DNA from: an uncultured Vicinamibacterales bacterium
GTDB taxonomy: Bacteria > Acidobacteriota > Vicinamibacteria > Vicinamibacterales > UBA8438
Direction: 5' to 3'
Assembly: GCA_958295905.1 (NCBI GenBank)
Contig: OY282382.1
Span: 6,061,822 to 6,125,821 of the forward strand
Length of the DNA: 64,000 bases
Below, one piece after another: positions 18,587 through 27,331 of this stretch. Each line of letters opens with the position of its first letter. The stretch's first letter is position 1. The notes under the pieces were generated by a model. That model was given only the letters and a program-made list of their open reading frames with translations, was not told the DNA's origin and ran no database searches. The position numbers and the translations under genes are program-made.

Positions 18587-19561
18587 TCAGCCGAACAGCT
18601 CGCGCTGCGCCCGCGGCCAGAAGGCGGCCCCGATGAGGGCGTTGAACAGGATGAAAAAGTTGTGCTGCACGAACCCGAACGCGGCCATCTGCCCCTCGTT
18701 CTCGGGGAACAGCACGACCCAGAAGGTGATGGCGGCGGCCCGCATCGGGGTCGGGACGGCGGCCGCGAAGAAGACGACCGGCAAGTAGCCGAGCAGGGCC
18801 AGGAAGGAGGCGTCCACCCCGAACAGGTTCAGCGCCGTCGCGTACACGAACACCGCGGCCAGCAGGGCCGGCGAGCGCAAGACCAGGAACAGCGCATAGT
18901 GCCGGAGAGCGGCGGTCTTGAACGCATGAAAGATCCGCCGGTCGCGCAACTGGCTGCCCGGCAGGATGACGCCGCGGAAGTACAGCACCCACACCGCGAA
19001 CACGGGCGCCGCGGCGAGGGCGAGCCACGGGACCAGTCCGAACGCCGGCGGCAGCTCCGGTCCTGCGAGGTAGCCGACGGTCGCCCAGAACAGCAGGTAG
19101 AACACCTCGCAGAACATCACGAACAGCATCACCGAGCCCACTTCCCACCCCGGCACCCGGTCGCGCCGGTTCAGGTAGTAGGCCATCGCGCCCTTGCCGA
19201 TCTGCTCGTTGAAGACCGAGATGATGTAGGCGCTGGCGCGGATGGGCAGGATGTCCCGGTAGCGGATGGGGGTGACGAACCAGTTGAGGGCGCGCGTCAC
19301 GACGAGGGTGTCGATGCAGAAGTAGAACCCCGAGTAGGCGACCATCAGCGCGATCCAGGCCCCCCATTGCACGTTCTCGAAGACCTGCGCCATGTAGACG
19401 GCGAGCGACAGGCCCTCGCGCGCGGCGGCACCGTCCAAGCGGGTGTAGAGGTAGGCGAAGCAGGCGACGCCGAGAAGCAGAAACGCGGCGCGGCCGGCCC
19501 GGCGGCGGGTCGGGGGCGCCCCAGGCGCGGGCGGGTCGGCGGCGGAGGGCGCGGCACTCAT
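18587..19561 (-). CDS. Polytopic inner-membrane protein, function unknown
   Basis: The 324-residue product has about seven or eight hydrophobic helices (for example WGAWIALMVAYSGFYF, VMLFVMFCEVFYLLFWATV, FLALLGYLPVVFFAAAVPTP). It vaguely resembles flippase-like or lysylphosphatidylglycerol-synthase-type membrane domains, not enough to name it. The ATG at 19561 is preferred because the TGA ending a copy of the SDR tail overlaps it (ATGA), reproducing what looks like the ancestral coupling between SDR gene and membrane gene. Longer starts at 19579 or 19717 run into duplicated junction sequence. It is probably co-transcribed with the SDR gene upstream. Confidence 0.75.
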   Translation of the reverse strand: MSAAPSAADPPAPGAPPTRRRAGRAAFLLLGVACFAYLYTRLDGAAAREGLSLAVYMAQVFENVQWGAWIALMVAYSGFYFCIDTLVVTRALNWFVTPIRYRDILPIRASAYIISVFNEQIGKGAMAYYLNRRDRVPGWEVGSVMLFVMFCEVFYLLFWATVGYLAGPELPPAFGLVPWLALAAAPVFAVWVLYFRGVILPGSQLRDRRIFHAFKTAALRHYALFLVLRSPALLAAVFVYATALNLFGVDASFLALLGYLPVVFFAAAVPTPMRAAAITFWVVLFPENEGQMAAFGFVQHNFFILFNALIGAAFWPRAQRELFG

Positions 19562-19885
19562 CGCGGGTCTGTCTGACATGGCTTGGCCAGGGTATCCGAC
19601 AACGGGGTGAGGCGGACGCCGAGGTTGCCGTCGGCGTTCGACGCCGAGAAGCAGAAACGCGGCGCGGCCGGCCCGGCGGCGGGTCGGGGGCGGAGGGCGC
19701 GGTCTCGGGCGCGGCACTCATCGCGGGTGTGTCTGACATGGCTTGGCCAGGGTATCGAACAACCGGGTGACGCGGATGTCCGGCTCGCCGGGCGCGGCAC
19801 TCATCGCGGGGCGGCCTGACATAGCTTGGCCAGGGTATCCGACAACGGGGTGAGGCGGACGCCGAGGTCGCCGTCGGCGTTCCGG
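19471..19885. repeat. Tandem duplications of the SDR-3'/membrane-protein-5' junction
   Basis: Three junction copies lie head to tail, each containing the SDR tail (GGCTTGGCCAGGGTAT...), TGA overlapping ATG, and the start of the membrane protein (GCGGCACTCATCGCGGG on the plus strand at 19551, 19711 and 19793). One copy also repeats the segment encoding TRRRAGRAAFLLLGV (about 19471-19510 and 19642-19680). The inserts create short chimeric frames joining the membrane-protein N-terminus to the SDR C-terminus. Confidence 0.85.
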
Positions 19886-20706
19886 TCGACCGCCTCGTCG
19901 GAGGTGATGACGTCGACGACGGCCGGGGTCAGGCCGCCGGTGCGAACCAGGCCCGCGAGGCCCGCGCCGAACCGGGCCAGCCAGACCGGGGTCGATCGGA
20001 ACACGAGCTCGCGGCCCAGGCAACGCGCGGCCCGCTCGATCAACTCGCGGTGGGTGAGAGTCGTCGGTCCGACCAGCTCGCAGGTCCGCACGCCGGCCGG
20101 GGGCTGCTCGCAACACCCGAGGATGGCGCGGCACAGGTCGTCGACGTCGAGGGGGCGCAGCCGGTGCGCACCGCCCCCGAGGATGCGGGCCGACGGCCCG
20201 GACGCGGCGGCGCGGAGCGCCCGCCCACCGGCGGTGCCGGGACCCAGCAGCAGCGGGGTGCGGATGATGGTGGCGTCGAGCCCGGAGTCGGCCACGATGC
20301 GCTCCGCCTCGCCCTTCGACCGGAAGTAGCCGTTCGACGACCGCGGGTCGGCGCCCAGCGAGCTGACGAAGACGACGTGGCCGACCGCCGCCGCCTGCGC
20401 CGCCTCGACCACCGCGCGGGTCACCTCGACGTTGCCCGACCGGTAATCGGATGTCCGGTTCTCGAAGAGGATGCCCGCGAGGTGCGCCACCGCGCCGGCC
20501 CCCGCGAACGCGTCGGCCAGGCTGTCGGACCGGCCGTAGTCGACGACGCGGGGCATGATGCGCGGCGACCGCGGCAACCCGTCGAGCGCGTCCGGGCGCC
20601 GCACCGCGGCCACGGCATCAAGCGCGGCCCCGCGCGCGACCTGCGCCAGCAACGCCGTGCCGACGGCGCTGTTGGCGCCGATCACCGCAATCCGCACGCT
20701 ACCCAC
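19801..20706 (-). CDS. NAD(P)-binding atypical short-chain dehydrogenase (NmrA/NDUFA9-like)
   Basis: The protein of about 301 residues opens with a Rossmann motif VRIAVIGANSAVGTALL and has the atypical-SDR pattern (VVDYGRSDSL, AVAHLAGI, HVVFVSSLGA, then the YFRSKGEAERIV active-site-like Tyr-x3-Lys). This is typical of complex I NDUFA9-like or nucleoside-diphosphate-sugar epimerase-like proteins that bind NAD(P)H. The substrate is unknown. The GTG at 20706 is favoured (GGGAG just upstream); a TTG at 20724 is also possible. Its 3' end is intact, but copies of the last ~45 bp occur twice downstream within the junction duplication. It probably forms an operon with the membrane protein. Confidence 0.82.
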   Translation of the reverse strand: MGSVRIAVIGANSAVGTALLAQVARGAALDAVAAVRRPDALDGLPRSPRIMPRVVDYGRSDSLADAFAGAGAVAHLAGILFENRTSDYRSGNVEVTRAVVEAAQAAAVGHVVFVSSLGADPRSSNGYFRSKGEAERIVADSGLDATIIRTPLLLGPGTAGGRALRAAASGPSARILGGGAHRLRPLDVDDLCRAILGCCEQPPAGVRTCELVGPTTLTHRELIERAARCLGRELVFRSTPVWLARFGAGLAGLVRTGGLTPAVVDVITSDEAVDRNADGDLGVRLTPLSDTLAKLCQAAPR

Positions 20707-20841
20707 GGGCTCCCGGCCCGGCAACCGCGGCGATGGCGGCGGCCGTGACCCCGGCGATGCTCCTGCGCATCATCGTACGCTCTTCCTCCACCCTGCCGAT
20801 CCACGGCGCCGACGCAACCGGACCATAGCACGCGGCAGGGG

Positions 20842-21075
20842 CATCCCACGCTGACGGGGCGTGACGGGCTCGCCGCGGCGGCCACGGAGCCGCCGCCGAC
20901 GGCGGCATCCGGGGCATCCCACGCTGACGGGGCGTGACGGGCTCGCCCCCGATTCGAGGGGCGCCACCGTCTCGCCGACCGGCCGGCGCCGCGTGAGACC
21001 CACGATGCCGCACGTCCGGAGCCCCAGTACCCGCCGCGATTCTGCCTGCGCACAGCGGTGGCGGAGCGTGGGATG
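20842..21075. repeat. 160-bp palindrome-ended element, copy A, with a partial 5' duplicate
   Basis: The full copy spans 20915-21075. It starts CATCCCACGCT and ends AGCGTGGGATG, a perfect 11-bp inverted repeat. Internal landmarks are CTCGCCCCCGATTCGAGGGG, GACCGGCCGGCG and GTGAGACCCACGAT. A second 5' end (20842-20880) precedes it. It lies between the 3' end of the AAA ATPase gene and the 5' end of the SDR gene. No protein is encoded. Together with the 3'-end duplication at 21155 it fills the 516-bp gap. Confidence 0.9.
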
Positions 21076-21154
21076 GTCCTGAGCACGCGGTCGGTCCGCT
21101 CCCGCGTTCCGACTTCAGCCGTCGTCTACCGCCGGCGCCGCGTACTCCGCGATC

Positions 21155-21345
21155 CCCGCGATGGCGTCCAGCTTCCCCCGCATCTCGGGATCAATCCCGC
21201 TGTCGGGCACACAGTCCGCCAGCTTATGGAAGTTCCTCTTGGCCATCCGCGATCCGCGCGATGGCGTCCAGCTTCCCCCGTATCTCGGGATCAATCCCGC
21301 TGTCGGGCACGCAGTCCGCCAGCTCGTGGAAGTTCTTCTTGGCCA
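21155..21345. repeat. Tandem duplication of the 3' end of the AAA ATPase gene
   Basis: The about 92-bp string beginning GATGGCGTCCAGCTTCCCCC and ending near CTTCTTGGCCATC occurs twice in tandem (about 21162-21247 and 21254-21345). The right copy is the coding end of the ATPase; the left copy lies beyond its stop and differs at a few positions. Confidence 0.85.
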
Positions 21346-22957
21346 TCAGGTTCGGCAGCCCGAGCTTCTCGAAGTACGACCGGAAGAGCGGCTCCAGAAA
21401 CTCGTCGCTCGCCTTGACGTCGGCGCCCCACGGCGACCCCTTGCCCAACGTCTTCAGCGCCGACTCGATCTCGTCGATGGACTCGCGCATCGCCCGCCGG
21501 CGCCGGTCGACGTCGGTCTCCGTGAACAGCGGCACCGGCCCGGCCGCGGACGCCGGCCCGATGGCGTAGGCTTCCAGCGTGGCCCGCGTGCAGACGTAGT
21601 TCTCGATCTCCCGCCGCGTCCACATCAGGAACTCGACCGGAGCGACATCGGGCGGCACCGATCCGATCCGATCGAAGAGGGCGACGCCGCGAAGCTCCGG
21701 AAGCGCCTCGCGCAGGCCGTGGAAGTGGCTCCGCACGGCTTGGGGCCGGTTCCCCACGTAATGCACGAACGGCCGCTCCAACGCCCGAGACGCGCGGTCG
21801 TGCCCCAGCCGCCGGGCGAAGGCGACCAGGATCGACAGGTCCGTCGAACCCTCCAGATAGAGCACCCAGCCGGTCTGCTCGGCCTGATAGTACTGATCGA
21901 ACCCGATCTCCCGCAACGCCTTCAGCACCTGGCTGCCGCGATCGTCGATGCGGTGCGGCGGGCCGACGAACACCACCACGACGTCTTGGCCCGCCGCCTC
22001 GTTCAACAGCACCTCGGAGTGGCTGGCCGCGATGATCTGACTGCCGGTCTCGCGCGCGACGCCGGTGAGCAAGCGGTAGATCTGACGCTGGCGGAGAATC
22101 TCGAGGTGCGCGTCGGGCTCGTCGAGGAGCAGAACGGCGCCCGGATTCGCGTGCATGTACGCCAGCAGGAGCAGGGTCTGCTGCAGGCCCCGCCCCGACG
22201 ACGACAGATCGAGCCTGGCACCGTGCTCACGGTAGCTCATCGCGATCTCGCCGCGCCCGGCGACGTAGCGCGGCGGGTCCAGCGCCACGCCGAACAGACT
22301 CCTGACGTGATCGACCAGCGCGTTCCAGGACGACGGTTCCGCTTCGTGAATCCGGAAGCAGAGGTTGCGCAACACCTCGGCGGTGCGGCCCTCTCCGATG
22401 CGGACGTTGACGGCGCCCTGATCCAGACGCGTCTCGGTGGCGGCCAGCCCCGACATGGGCGGCAGGAAGGCGACCCGCGAGCGCGCCGCGTCGTCCGGCA
22501 CCGGCATGCGGCCCGCCGTCCCGTCCTCGGACCGGCGCAGCGGCCGGCAGTAGAACGACTCCTCGTTCGCGTAGTCGAACTCCAGCCCGCACGCCCAGCC
22601 CCGGCCGCGGGTCACCCCCTCGACGACGAGATCGATGCGGATGTTGCGGGTCCGTTGCCGGCCGTCGACCCGCCGCACGTCCCGTACGCGCAAGTCCCGC
22701 CACAGCAGGTTGGCGTCCGGGATGGGAACCGCCACGAGGTCCCGCCGGTTGACGGTCACCCCGGGCCGCTTCTCCGGCGTGCTCTTGCCGGCCCGCTTCT
22801 CGTTCCAGCGCTTGAGGCCGACGTCCCAGAGGGCCAGCGCCTGCATGGCCGACGTCTTCCCCGAGTTGTTGGGGCCGATGAAGACGACCGGGCTGCCGAG
22901 ATCGATCTCGACCTCGCCGAAGCGCTTGAAGTTCCGGATGACGAGCCTGGTCAGCAT
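21224..22957 (-). CDS. OLD-like AAA ATPase with TOPRIM-like C-terminal region
   Basis: The 577-residue protein starts with the RecF/OLD-type strand (LVIRNFKRFGEVEIDL) and Walker A GPNNSGKTS (28-36). It continues with the signature LSSSGRGLQQ, Walker B VLLLDEPDAH and a switch histidine (AASHSE). After the ATPase core, YLEGSTDLSIL looks like the acidic start of a TOPRIM nuclease domain as in OLD-family proteins, which act in phage exclusion. That assignment is inference: the DxD of TOPRIM is not clear. It follows a small MbcA/Xre-like antitoxin gene on the same strand (157-bp gap), and the pair lies between element copies A and B. The start is ATG at 22957. Confidence 0.82.
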   Translation of the reverse strand: MLTRLVIRNFKRFGEVEIDLGSPVVFIGPNNSGKTSAMQALALWDVGLKRWNEKRAGKSTPEKRPGVTVNRRDLVAVPIPDANLLWRDLRVRDVRRVDGRQRTRNIRIDLVVEGVTRGRGWACGLEFDYANEESFYCRPLRRSEDGTAGRMPVPDDAARSRVAFLPPMSGLAATETRLDQGAVNVRIGEGRTAEVLRNLCFRIHEAEPSSWNALVDHVRSLFGVALDPPRYVAGRGEIAMSYREHGARLDLSSSGRGLQQTLLLLAYMHANPGAVLLLDEPDAHLEILRQRQIYRLLTGVARETGSQIIAASHSEVLLNEAAGQDVVVVFVGPPHRIDDRGSQVLKALREIGFDQYYQAEQTGWVLYLEGSTDLSILVAFARRLGHDRASRALERPFVHYVGNRPQAVRSHFHGLREALPELRGVALFDRIGSVPPDVAPVEFLMWTRREIENYVCTRATLEAYAIGPASAAGPVPLFTETDVDRRRRAMRESIDEIESALKTLGKGSPWGADVKASDEFLEPLFRSYFEKLGLPNLMAKKNFHELADCVPDSGIDPEIRGKLDAIARIADGQEELP

Positions 22958-23114
22958 CTCCCGCTAGCGCTCTCGGAACGACGCGGCGTGACGACCACGC
23001 CATTGCCGGACCCACCATCGCGGCCGCGCCTCTGGGGCGACCTGGGTGCGGCACTGCACGGCCTCCTGACCAAGGGCGGAAACCGGAGCCGTATCTCGCG
23101 GCCCAGCGGCGGCG

Positions 23115-23474
23115 TCAGGCGTACCCGCCGGCCGCAACACCGCTGAGATAGGCGTGGACGTAGTCGGCCCGCCCTTCGCGCACGAGCCGATCCGCGGTCA
23201 TGTCGTCGAAGCCGGCCAGCGGCTCCTCCCGGAACCAAGCGTAGGCCGCGAGATCGCCGGCGCCGGTCTCCACCTTCACGCGGTGGAGGATCTCCAGCAT
23301 CTGCCGCAGTCGGGTCTGCGTCTTGCGCGCCCGGATGCGCGACGCCCGCGAGAACGCGTCGCGGCCGAGCCCCAGCGTGTCGGCGATCTCCGCCCGGGTC
23401 GTGCGCAACGCGTCTGCGACGCGCGTGGGCGAGAACATCTCGTCCTCGATGAACGCCTGGAACGGCATCACCAT
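23115..23474 (-). CDS. MbcA/ParS/Xre-like antitoxin
   Basis: The 119-residue protein has an N-terminal helix-turn-helix-like region (FSPTRVADALRTTRAEIADT) and a C-terminal DUF2384-type domain (RLRQMLEILHRV, AAYAWFREEPLAGFDDMTA, DRLVREGRADYVHAYLSGV), the part that binds RES-family toxins. The RES toxin normally encoded next to it is absent; the downstream gene is instead an OLD-like ATPase. It may be an orphan antitoxin, or a regulator recruited to the ATPase. The ATG at 23474 (MVMPFQAF) is preferred. Confidence 0.8.
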   Translation of the reverse strand: MVMPFQAFIEDEMFSPTRVADALRTTRAEIADTLGLGRDAFSRASRIRARKTQTRLRQMLEILHRVKVETGAGDLAAYAWFREEPLAGFDDMTADRLVREGRADYVHAYLSGVAAGGYA

Positions 23475-23519
23475 TGACTACAATTCCTCACACCATTTGG
23501 CGTGATTTCATCTGACTTC

Positions 23520-23640
23520 TCTCACCCGCGACCGTGCCCGCCGCGACCGGGAGTTCCTAACGACGGCGCAACTTGGTCGTCTCCCACCCGCGACCGTGCC
23601 CGCCGCGACCGGGAGTTCCTAACGACGGCGCAACCCTGCT
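23520..23640. repeat. 62-bp tandem repeat, two copies
   Basis: CACCCGCGACCGTGCCCGCC followed by GCGACCGGGAGTTCCTAACG and ACGGCGCAAC occurs at about 23524 and 23586, head to tail, between the antitoxin gene and element copy B. No coding role is apparent. With copy B it accounts for most of the 399-bp gap 23475-23873. Confidence 0.9.
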
Positions 23641-23655
23641 CTATCGACCCAGGGG

Positions 23656-23816
23656 CATCCCACGCTGACTGCGCGTGATGGCTCGCCCCCGATTCGAGGG
23701 GTCGCCACCGCCTTGCCGACCGGCCGGCGACGCGTGAGACCCACGATTCCGCACGTCCCGAGCCCCAGGACCCGCCACGATTCTGCCTGCGCACGGCGGT
23801 GGCGGAGCGTGGGATG
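23656..23816. repeat. 160-bp palindrome-ended element, copy B
   Basis: 161 bp from CATCCCACGCT to AGCGTGGGATG, same orientation as copies A, C and D. It lies between the 5' end of the antitoxin gene and the 3' end of the M28 peptidase gene. Confidence 0.95.
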
Positions 23817-23873
23817 GTCCTGCTACCGCCCCCCCGCGGCGGCGGCCGGCCCTGCGAGTCGTCCCGACCCACC

Positions 23874-25376
23874 CTACTGCCCGTCGGTCGTCTGGCCCGG
23901 CTGCAGGGCCGCGCGGTCGAGCTCGTTGACGTCGTCGACGATCCGCGCATAGGCGCGGGCCACCGCCTCGAGGCCGGCCTCGGGCACCCACTCGGGAATG
24001 TCCTGGTCGGTGTGCTTGATCTCGGGCGACCGGATGATCTGGATCGACGGCAGGTCGCGGGCGACGCTGCCCATCTCGCCGGCGGCGCGGTCCTCCATGC
24101 GGTCCCACACCGCCACCCCGAAGGTACGGTAGGCGTCGAGGACGAGGTCGACGAGCCGGTCGCTGCCGTTCACCCACCACCGGCGCGGCGACGGGATGTC
24201 GGTCTTCCGCATCGCCGGGCCCCAGTACACGGTCTGCTTCACCGAGACGTGCTCGCAGTTGATCATCAGGGCGGCGTCGGCGAGCGCCGTCTCGCGGTGG
24301 TCGTGCATCCAGCGCGACCCCGGCGACCCCACGTGATGGCCGGCGGTGCCGACGAAGACGAGGTTGCGGCGGCGCTCCGACGCGGGCCGCGCCGCGAAGT
24401 GCTCGGCCAGGGCGAGCATGACCGCGATGCCGGACGCGTTGTCGAGGGCCGCCTCGAAGTAGCCGTCGAGGTGCGCGAGCACGTAGATGTCCTCGTCGGT
24501 CGTGCCCGGCAGGGTCCCGAAGATGCTGGCCGTCTTCAGGCCGTCGCGGTAGTCGACGTCGACCTGCATACCGACCCGCACCTTCTCGCCGCGGCCGATC
24601 AGCGCCTTCACGGTGTTGCCGTCCTCGTAGCCCATGAAGGCGCCGGGGATGGTGACGCCCCGGCCGAGGCCCTGCCAGATGGTGAAGTTGTCCGAGATGC
24701 CGTAGATGACGACGACGGCGGCGGCGCCCCGGTCCTGCGCGCGCCGGATCGCGTCCTCCCAGCCCGCGCCGGCCGAGTGGCCCATCGAGCCCGGCGCAGG
24801 GATGCTGTGGATGAACACCGCCTTGCCCGTGACGTCCCGCCCGAGGAAGTCCGCGGTCGAGCCGGTGCCCACCCACACCGCCTCGAGGTCGAGCAGGCCC
24901 TCGGTGGGGTTCGAGCGCAGCGCCGGCACCAGCGAGTCGAACCGGTAGGTGCGGCCGCCCGCCTCGACGCGGATGTCGTGGCCGGCCGGGAACCACTGGG
25001 TCGGCAGGTCGAACTCCTGGTTCCGGATGTCCTCGAGCCCCAACCCGCGGAACTTCCGCTCCACGTACTCGCGCGCCATCTCCTCGCCGCGGGCGCCGGC
25101 GATGCGGCCCCAGTACTTCGTCCGGTCGTCGCGGTTGGCGAGCGAGATGGCCGCGACCTCGCGCACGACGTCCTTCATCCGCGCGCCGTCGATGGTGGCG
25201 TAGCGCTGATCGGCGTCCGAGAGCGGAAGCCGGATGTAGGCGTCCTCGCGCACGTTGCCGTCCGGGTCGAGACGGCTGGTCTGGGCCAGCCCCGTCCCCG
25301 CCGCGACCGCGGTCATCGACACCGCCGCGATCGCCGCCGCCCACCTTGTCGCTGGAGTCATGTCGTACCTCTTCAT
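23874..25376 (-). CDS. Secreted M28-family zinc metallopeptidase
   Basis: The 500-residue protein has a signal peptide (WAAAIAAVSMTAVAAG, cleavage near GLAQ). A PA-type insert follows (DFLGRDVTGKAVFIH, AAAVVVIYGISDNF), then the M28 zinc site: His and Asp in YVLAHLDGYFEAALDNASG, with later ligands near GTAGHHVGSPGS and INCEH. M28 enzymes are co-catalytic zinc amino- or carboxypeptidases acting in the periplasm. The ATG at 25376 begins MKRYDMTP; an ATG at residue 6 is an alternative. The gene lies alone between element copies B and C. Confidence 0.9.
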   Translation of the reverse strand: MKRYDMTPATRWAAAIAAVSMTAVAAGTGLAQTSRLDPDGNVREDAYIRLPLSDADQRYATIDGARMKDVVREVAAISLANRDDRTKYWGRIAGARGEEMAREYVERKFRGLGLEDIRNQEFDLPTQWFPAGHDIRVEAGGRTYRFDSLVPALRSNPTEGLLDLEAVWVGTGSTADFLGRDVTGKAVFIHSIPAPGSMGHSAGAGWEDAIRRAQDRGAAAVVVIYGISDNFTIWQGLGRGVTIPGAFMGYEDGNTVKALIGRGEKVRVGMQVDVDYRDGLKTASIFGTLPGTTDEDIYVLAHLDGYFEAALDNASGIAVMLALAEHFAARPASERRRNLVFVGTAGHHVGSPGSRWMHDHRETALADAALMINCEHVSVKQTVYWGPAMRKTDIPSPRRWWVNGSDRLVDLVLDAYRTFGVAVWDRMEDRAAGEMGSVARDLPSIQIIRSPEIKHTDQDIPEWVPEAGLEAVARAYARIVDDVNELDRAALQPGQTTDGQ

Positions 25377-25515
25377 CCGGTCCTCGGCGGCGCCTTTCGC
25401 CGCCTCGACGGGTCACGCGCATCGCCCGCATGCGCAAGGTGTAATTCGGTGCGCGGTTCTCGATGATACCCCGATGACTGAAATCGGCGACGACCTGCTG
25501 TCGAGCGTGCAGGAG

Positions 25516-25675
25516 CATCCCACGCTGACTGCGCGTGACGGCTCGCCCCCGATTCAAGGGGCGCCACCGTCTTGCCGACCGGCCGGCGCTGCGTGAGACC
25601 CACGATTCCGCACGTCCGGAGCCCCAGGACCCGCCACGATTCCGTCTGCGCACGGCGCTGGCGGAGCGTGGGATG
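25516..25675. repeat. 160-bp palindrome-ended element, copy C
   Basis: 160 bp, CATCCCACGCT to AGCGTGGGATG, between the divergent M28 gene and nucleotidyltransferase module. The rest of the gap 25377-25757 holds nothing recognisable. Confidence 0.95.
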
Positions 25676-25757
25676 GTCCTGGTCGAACGTGCCGAACCGA
25701 AGACGTCTGCCTCCCGACGCGGCGTGCCAGCCTGTTGGCGTTAGACTCGGGGAAGGC

Positions 25758-26087
25758 ATGCGGTCTCGTTCACGAGAGCCGTCCGATGCCGGATCGGGGC
25801 GCGGGGGGGAGACCGACAGCGAATTGATGCGCAAGAACGCAGCGGCGCACGCCGGCGCCGCCGGCAACATCGGCGCCGAACCCGCCGGACCGGCCGGGAA
25901 CCGCCCGCCGTCGATGCGAGCCGGTGCCGATCCGGTGGTCGAGGCGTACAAGCGCCACGTCGACCGGACCCTGCTGCGGCAGAATCTCCGGCGATCGGCG
26001 ACGGAGCGGGTGGAGAACCTGATCGCCCTGCAGCGGCTTGCGGTGGAGGCGCGGCGGGCGGGGCGCGCCCGGGAGCGCGACGGGTGA
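25758..26087 (+). CDS. Small partner protein of a nucleotidyltransferase module
   Basis: The 109-residue product ends in a helical domain (DPVVEAYKRHVDRTLLRQNL, then RRSATERVENLIALQRLAVE and ARRAGR). In my recollection this kind of domain often precedes AbiEii/MNT-type nucleotidyltransferase genes. It overlaps the nucleotidyltransferase start by 4 bp (GTGA), as expected for a coupled toxin-antitoxin-like pair. The first 50 residues are low complexity, so the real start may be an internal ATG (25827 or 25914). The role is not established. Confidence 0.65.
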   Translation: MRSRSREPSDAGSGRGGETDSELMRKNAAAHAGAAGNIGAEPAGPAGNRPPSMRAGADPVVEAYKRHVDRTLLRQNLRRSATERVENLIALQRLAVEARRAGRARERDG

Positions 26088-26575
26088 CCGACTTCAAGGC
26101 GGTCATCCAGGTCTTCAGCGGCTCCGGGATCGAATGCGTGATCGTCGGCGGCCTCGCGGCCACGATTCACGGGTCGGCGCGCCTCACGCAGGATGTGGAC
26201 TTCGTCTACGCGCGAACCCGCGCGAACCTCGATCGCCTCGTCGACGTCCTGCGGCCCCACGCGCCGTATCCGCGGGGTGCGCCGCCCGGCCTGCCCTTCG
26301 ACTGGAGCCGCGCGACGGTCGAGCGGGGCCTCAATTTCACGCTGACGACGGCCATCGGCGACATCGACCTGCTCGGCGAGATCCCGGGCGGCGGAAACTA
26401 CGAGGCGCTTCTGCCCCGCAGCATGGAGGTCGAACTCTTCGGTTGCCGATGCCGGTGCCTGGACCTGCCGGGCCTGGTCCGGGCGAAGCGGGCGGCGGGG
26501 CGGCCGAAGGATCTCGACGCCCTCGCAGAGCTCGAGGCGCTCATCGAGGAGCGCGGCGACCCTTCGAACGAATAG
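26084..26575 (+). CDS. AbiEii/MNT-like nucleotidyltransferase
   Basis: The 163-residue protein has the nucleotidyltransferase fold signature: IVGGLAATIHGSARLTQDVD (Gly-Gly followed by the metal-binding Asp-x-Asp) and a third acidic position in TTAIGDIDLLGEI. It most resembles the small nucleotidyltransferases of AbiE-type and related toxin-antitoxin systems, which nucleotidylate a partner or RNA. The GTG start overlaps the upstream gene's stop. Target and activity are unknown. Confidence 0.82.
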   Translation: MTDFKAVIQVFSGSGIECVIVGGLAATIHGSARLTQDVDFVYARTRANLDRLVDVLRPHAPYPRGAPPGLPFDWSRATVERGLNFTLTTAIGDIDLLGEIPGGGNYEALLPRSMEVELFGCRCRCLDLPGLVRAKRAAGRPKDLDALAELEALIEERGDPSNE

Positions 26576-26587
26576 GCCGCCGCCGAT

Positions 26588-26700
26588 TCACGACGGCGCG
26601 AACGCGACCGGGGTATCGGCGGCCGCCGCCGCCACGTACCGCCCGCCGTCCGCTTCCGGACCAGTCATCGGATTGGCGTTCCCCGGCAGCGCGCGGGGCG
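26588..26700 (-). repeat. Detached fragment of the PQQ-dehydrogenase 3' end
   Basis: The segment containing GCGAACGCGACCGGGGTATC, GGCCGCCGCCGCCACGTACC and GTCATCGGATTGGCGTTCCC aligns with the last ~110 bp of the PQQ-dehydrogenase gene (27990-28100), same strand. It is 1.3 kb from the intact end, with the HEPN/MNT pair in between. The remainder of 26701-26932 shows no gene. Confidence 0.8.
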
Positions 26701-26932
26701 CGCCGGGTCCCCAAGGGGGACAAGGTCGAAGCACAAGGGGGCAGGGTGACGGTTGGAGGACGCCAAACGAACGAGCGTCCATCGTCTCCGAGGCTGCCGG
26801 CAACCACCATCGGCCAGTGGACGCTGCGACGGAGAGGTTCGTGTTCCGCACCGCGCGCTCAGCGGGCGGCCTCGGCCTTCATCGAGCCGTCTCATCCGAT
26901 CGGAGCGCACCGTCGATCTCTCGGCCCGCCGG

Positions 26933-27331
26933 TCACGTTTCCTCGACCCCCGCCAACTGTCGCAGGACCTCTTCCAGCAATGATTCGACAAGATTCAACG
27001 CCTCATCCCGATCGATGGATTCGGCGCCGGCGCGCACACCCTCGTACCGGAACTCGACCGCGTACGGCGTGTAGTCGACCAACCTGCGGTACGGCTCCGT
27101 CGCGGCGCCACGATCCTCCAGGAGATCCAGCAGCGCTTCCAAATTGTGGGTGAGCGGGTACGTCTCGCCCAGCAGAGCAAGCCTGGCTTTGAACGACTTC
27201 TCGGCGGCCTGCTGCACGTGGAATCCGAACACCTCGTCGGAGACTTCGCCCGCACGGCGCATGACCCGCAGCGCGCCGACGTCGCGACGGGCCGCAGCCA
27301 GCAGCACGCGCGCGCATTTAGGGTCGGTCAT
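26933..27331 (-). CDS. HEPN-domain protein
   Basis: The 132-residue all-helical protein has the HEPN pattern (GFHVQQAAEKSFKARLALLG, then THNLEALLDLL, then DYTPYAVEFRYEGV), a fold found in many RNase toxins. The canonical RX4-6H catalytic motif is not visible, so nuclease activity is uncertain. The start overlaps the end of the MNT gene by 14 bp and is set at the ATG giving MTDPKCARVLL. It forms a pair with the upstream MNT-type nucleotidyltransferase; in HepT/MntA systems MntA AMPylates and silences the HEPN toxin. Confidence 0.85.
   Translation of the reverse strand: MTDPKCARVLLAAARRDVGALRVMRRAGEVSDEVFGFHVQQAAEKSFKARLALLGETYPLTHNLEALLDLLEDRGAATEPYRRLVDYTPYAVEFRYEGVRAGAESIDRDEALNLVESLLEEVLRQLAGVEET

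Noticed and set aside
21161..23146. Long plus-strand open frame (661 codons) over the AAA ATPase gene
   Set aside because: It is a GC-rich shadow of the real minus-strand gene, with a proline/arginine-rich composition and no motifs.
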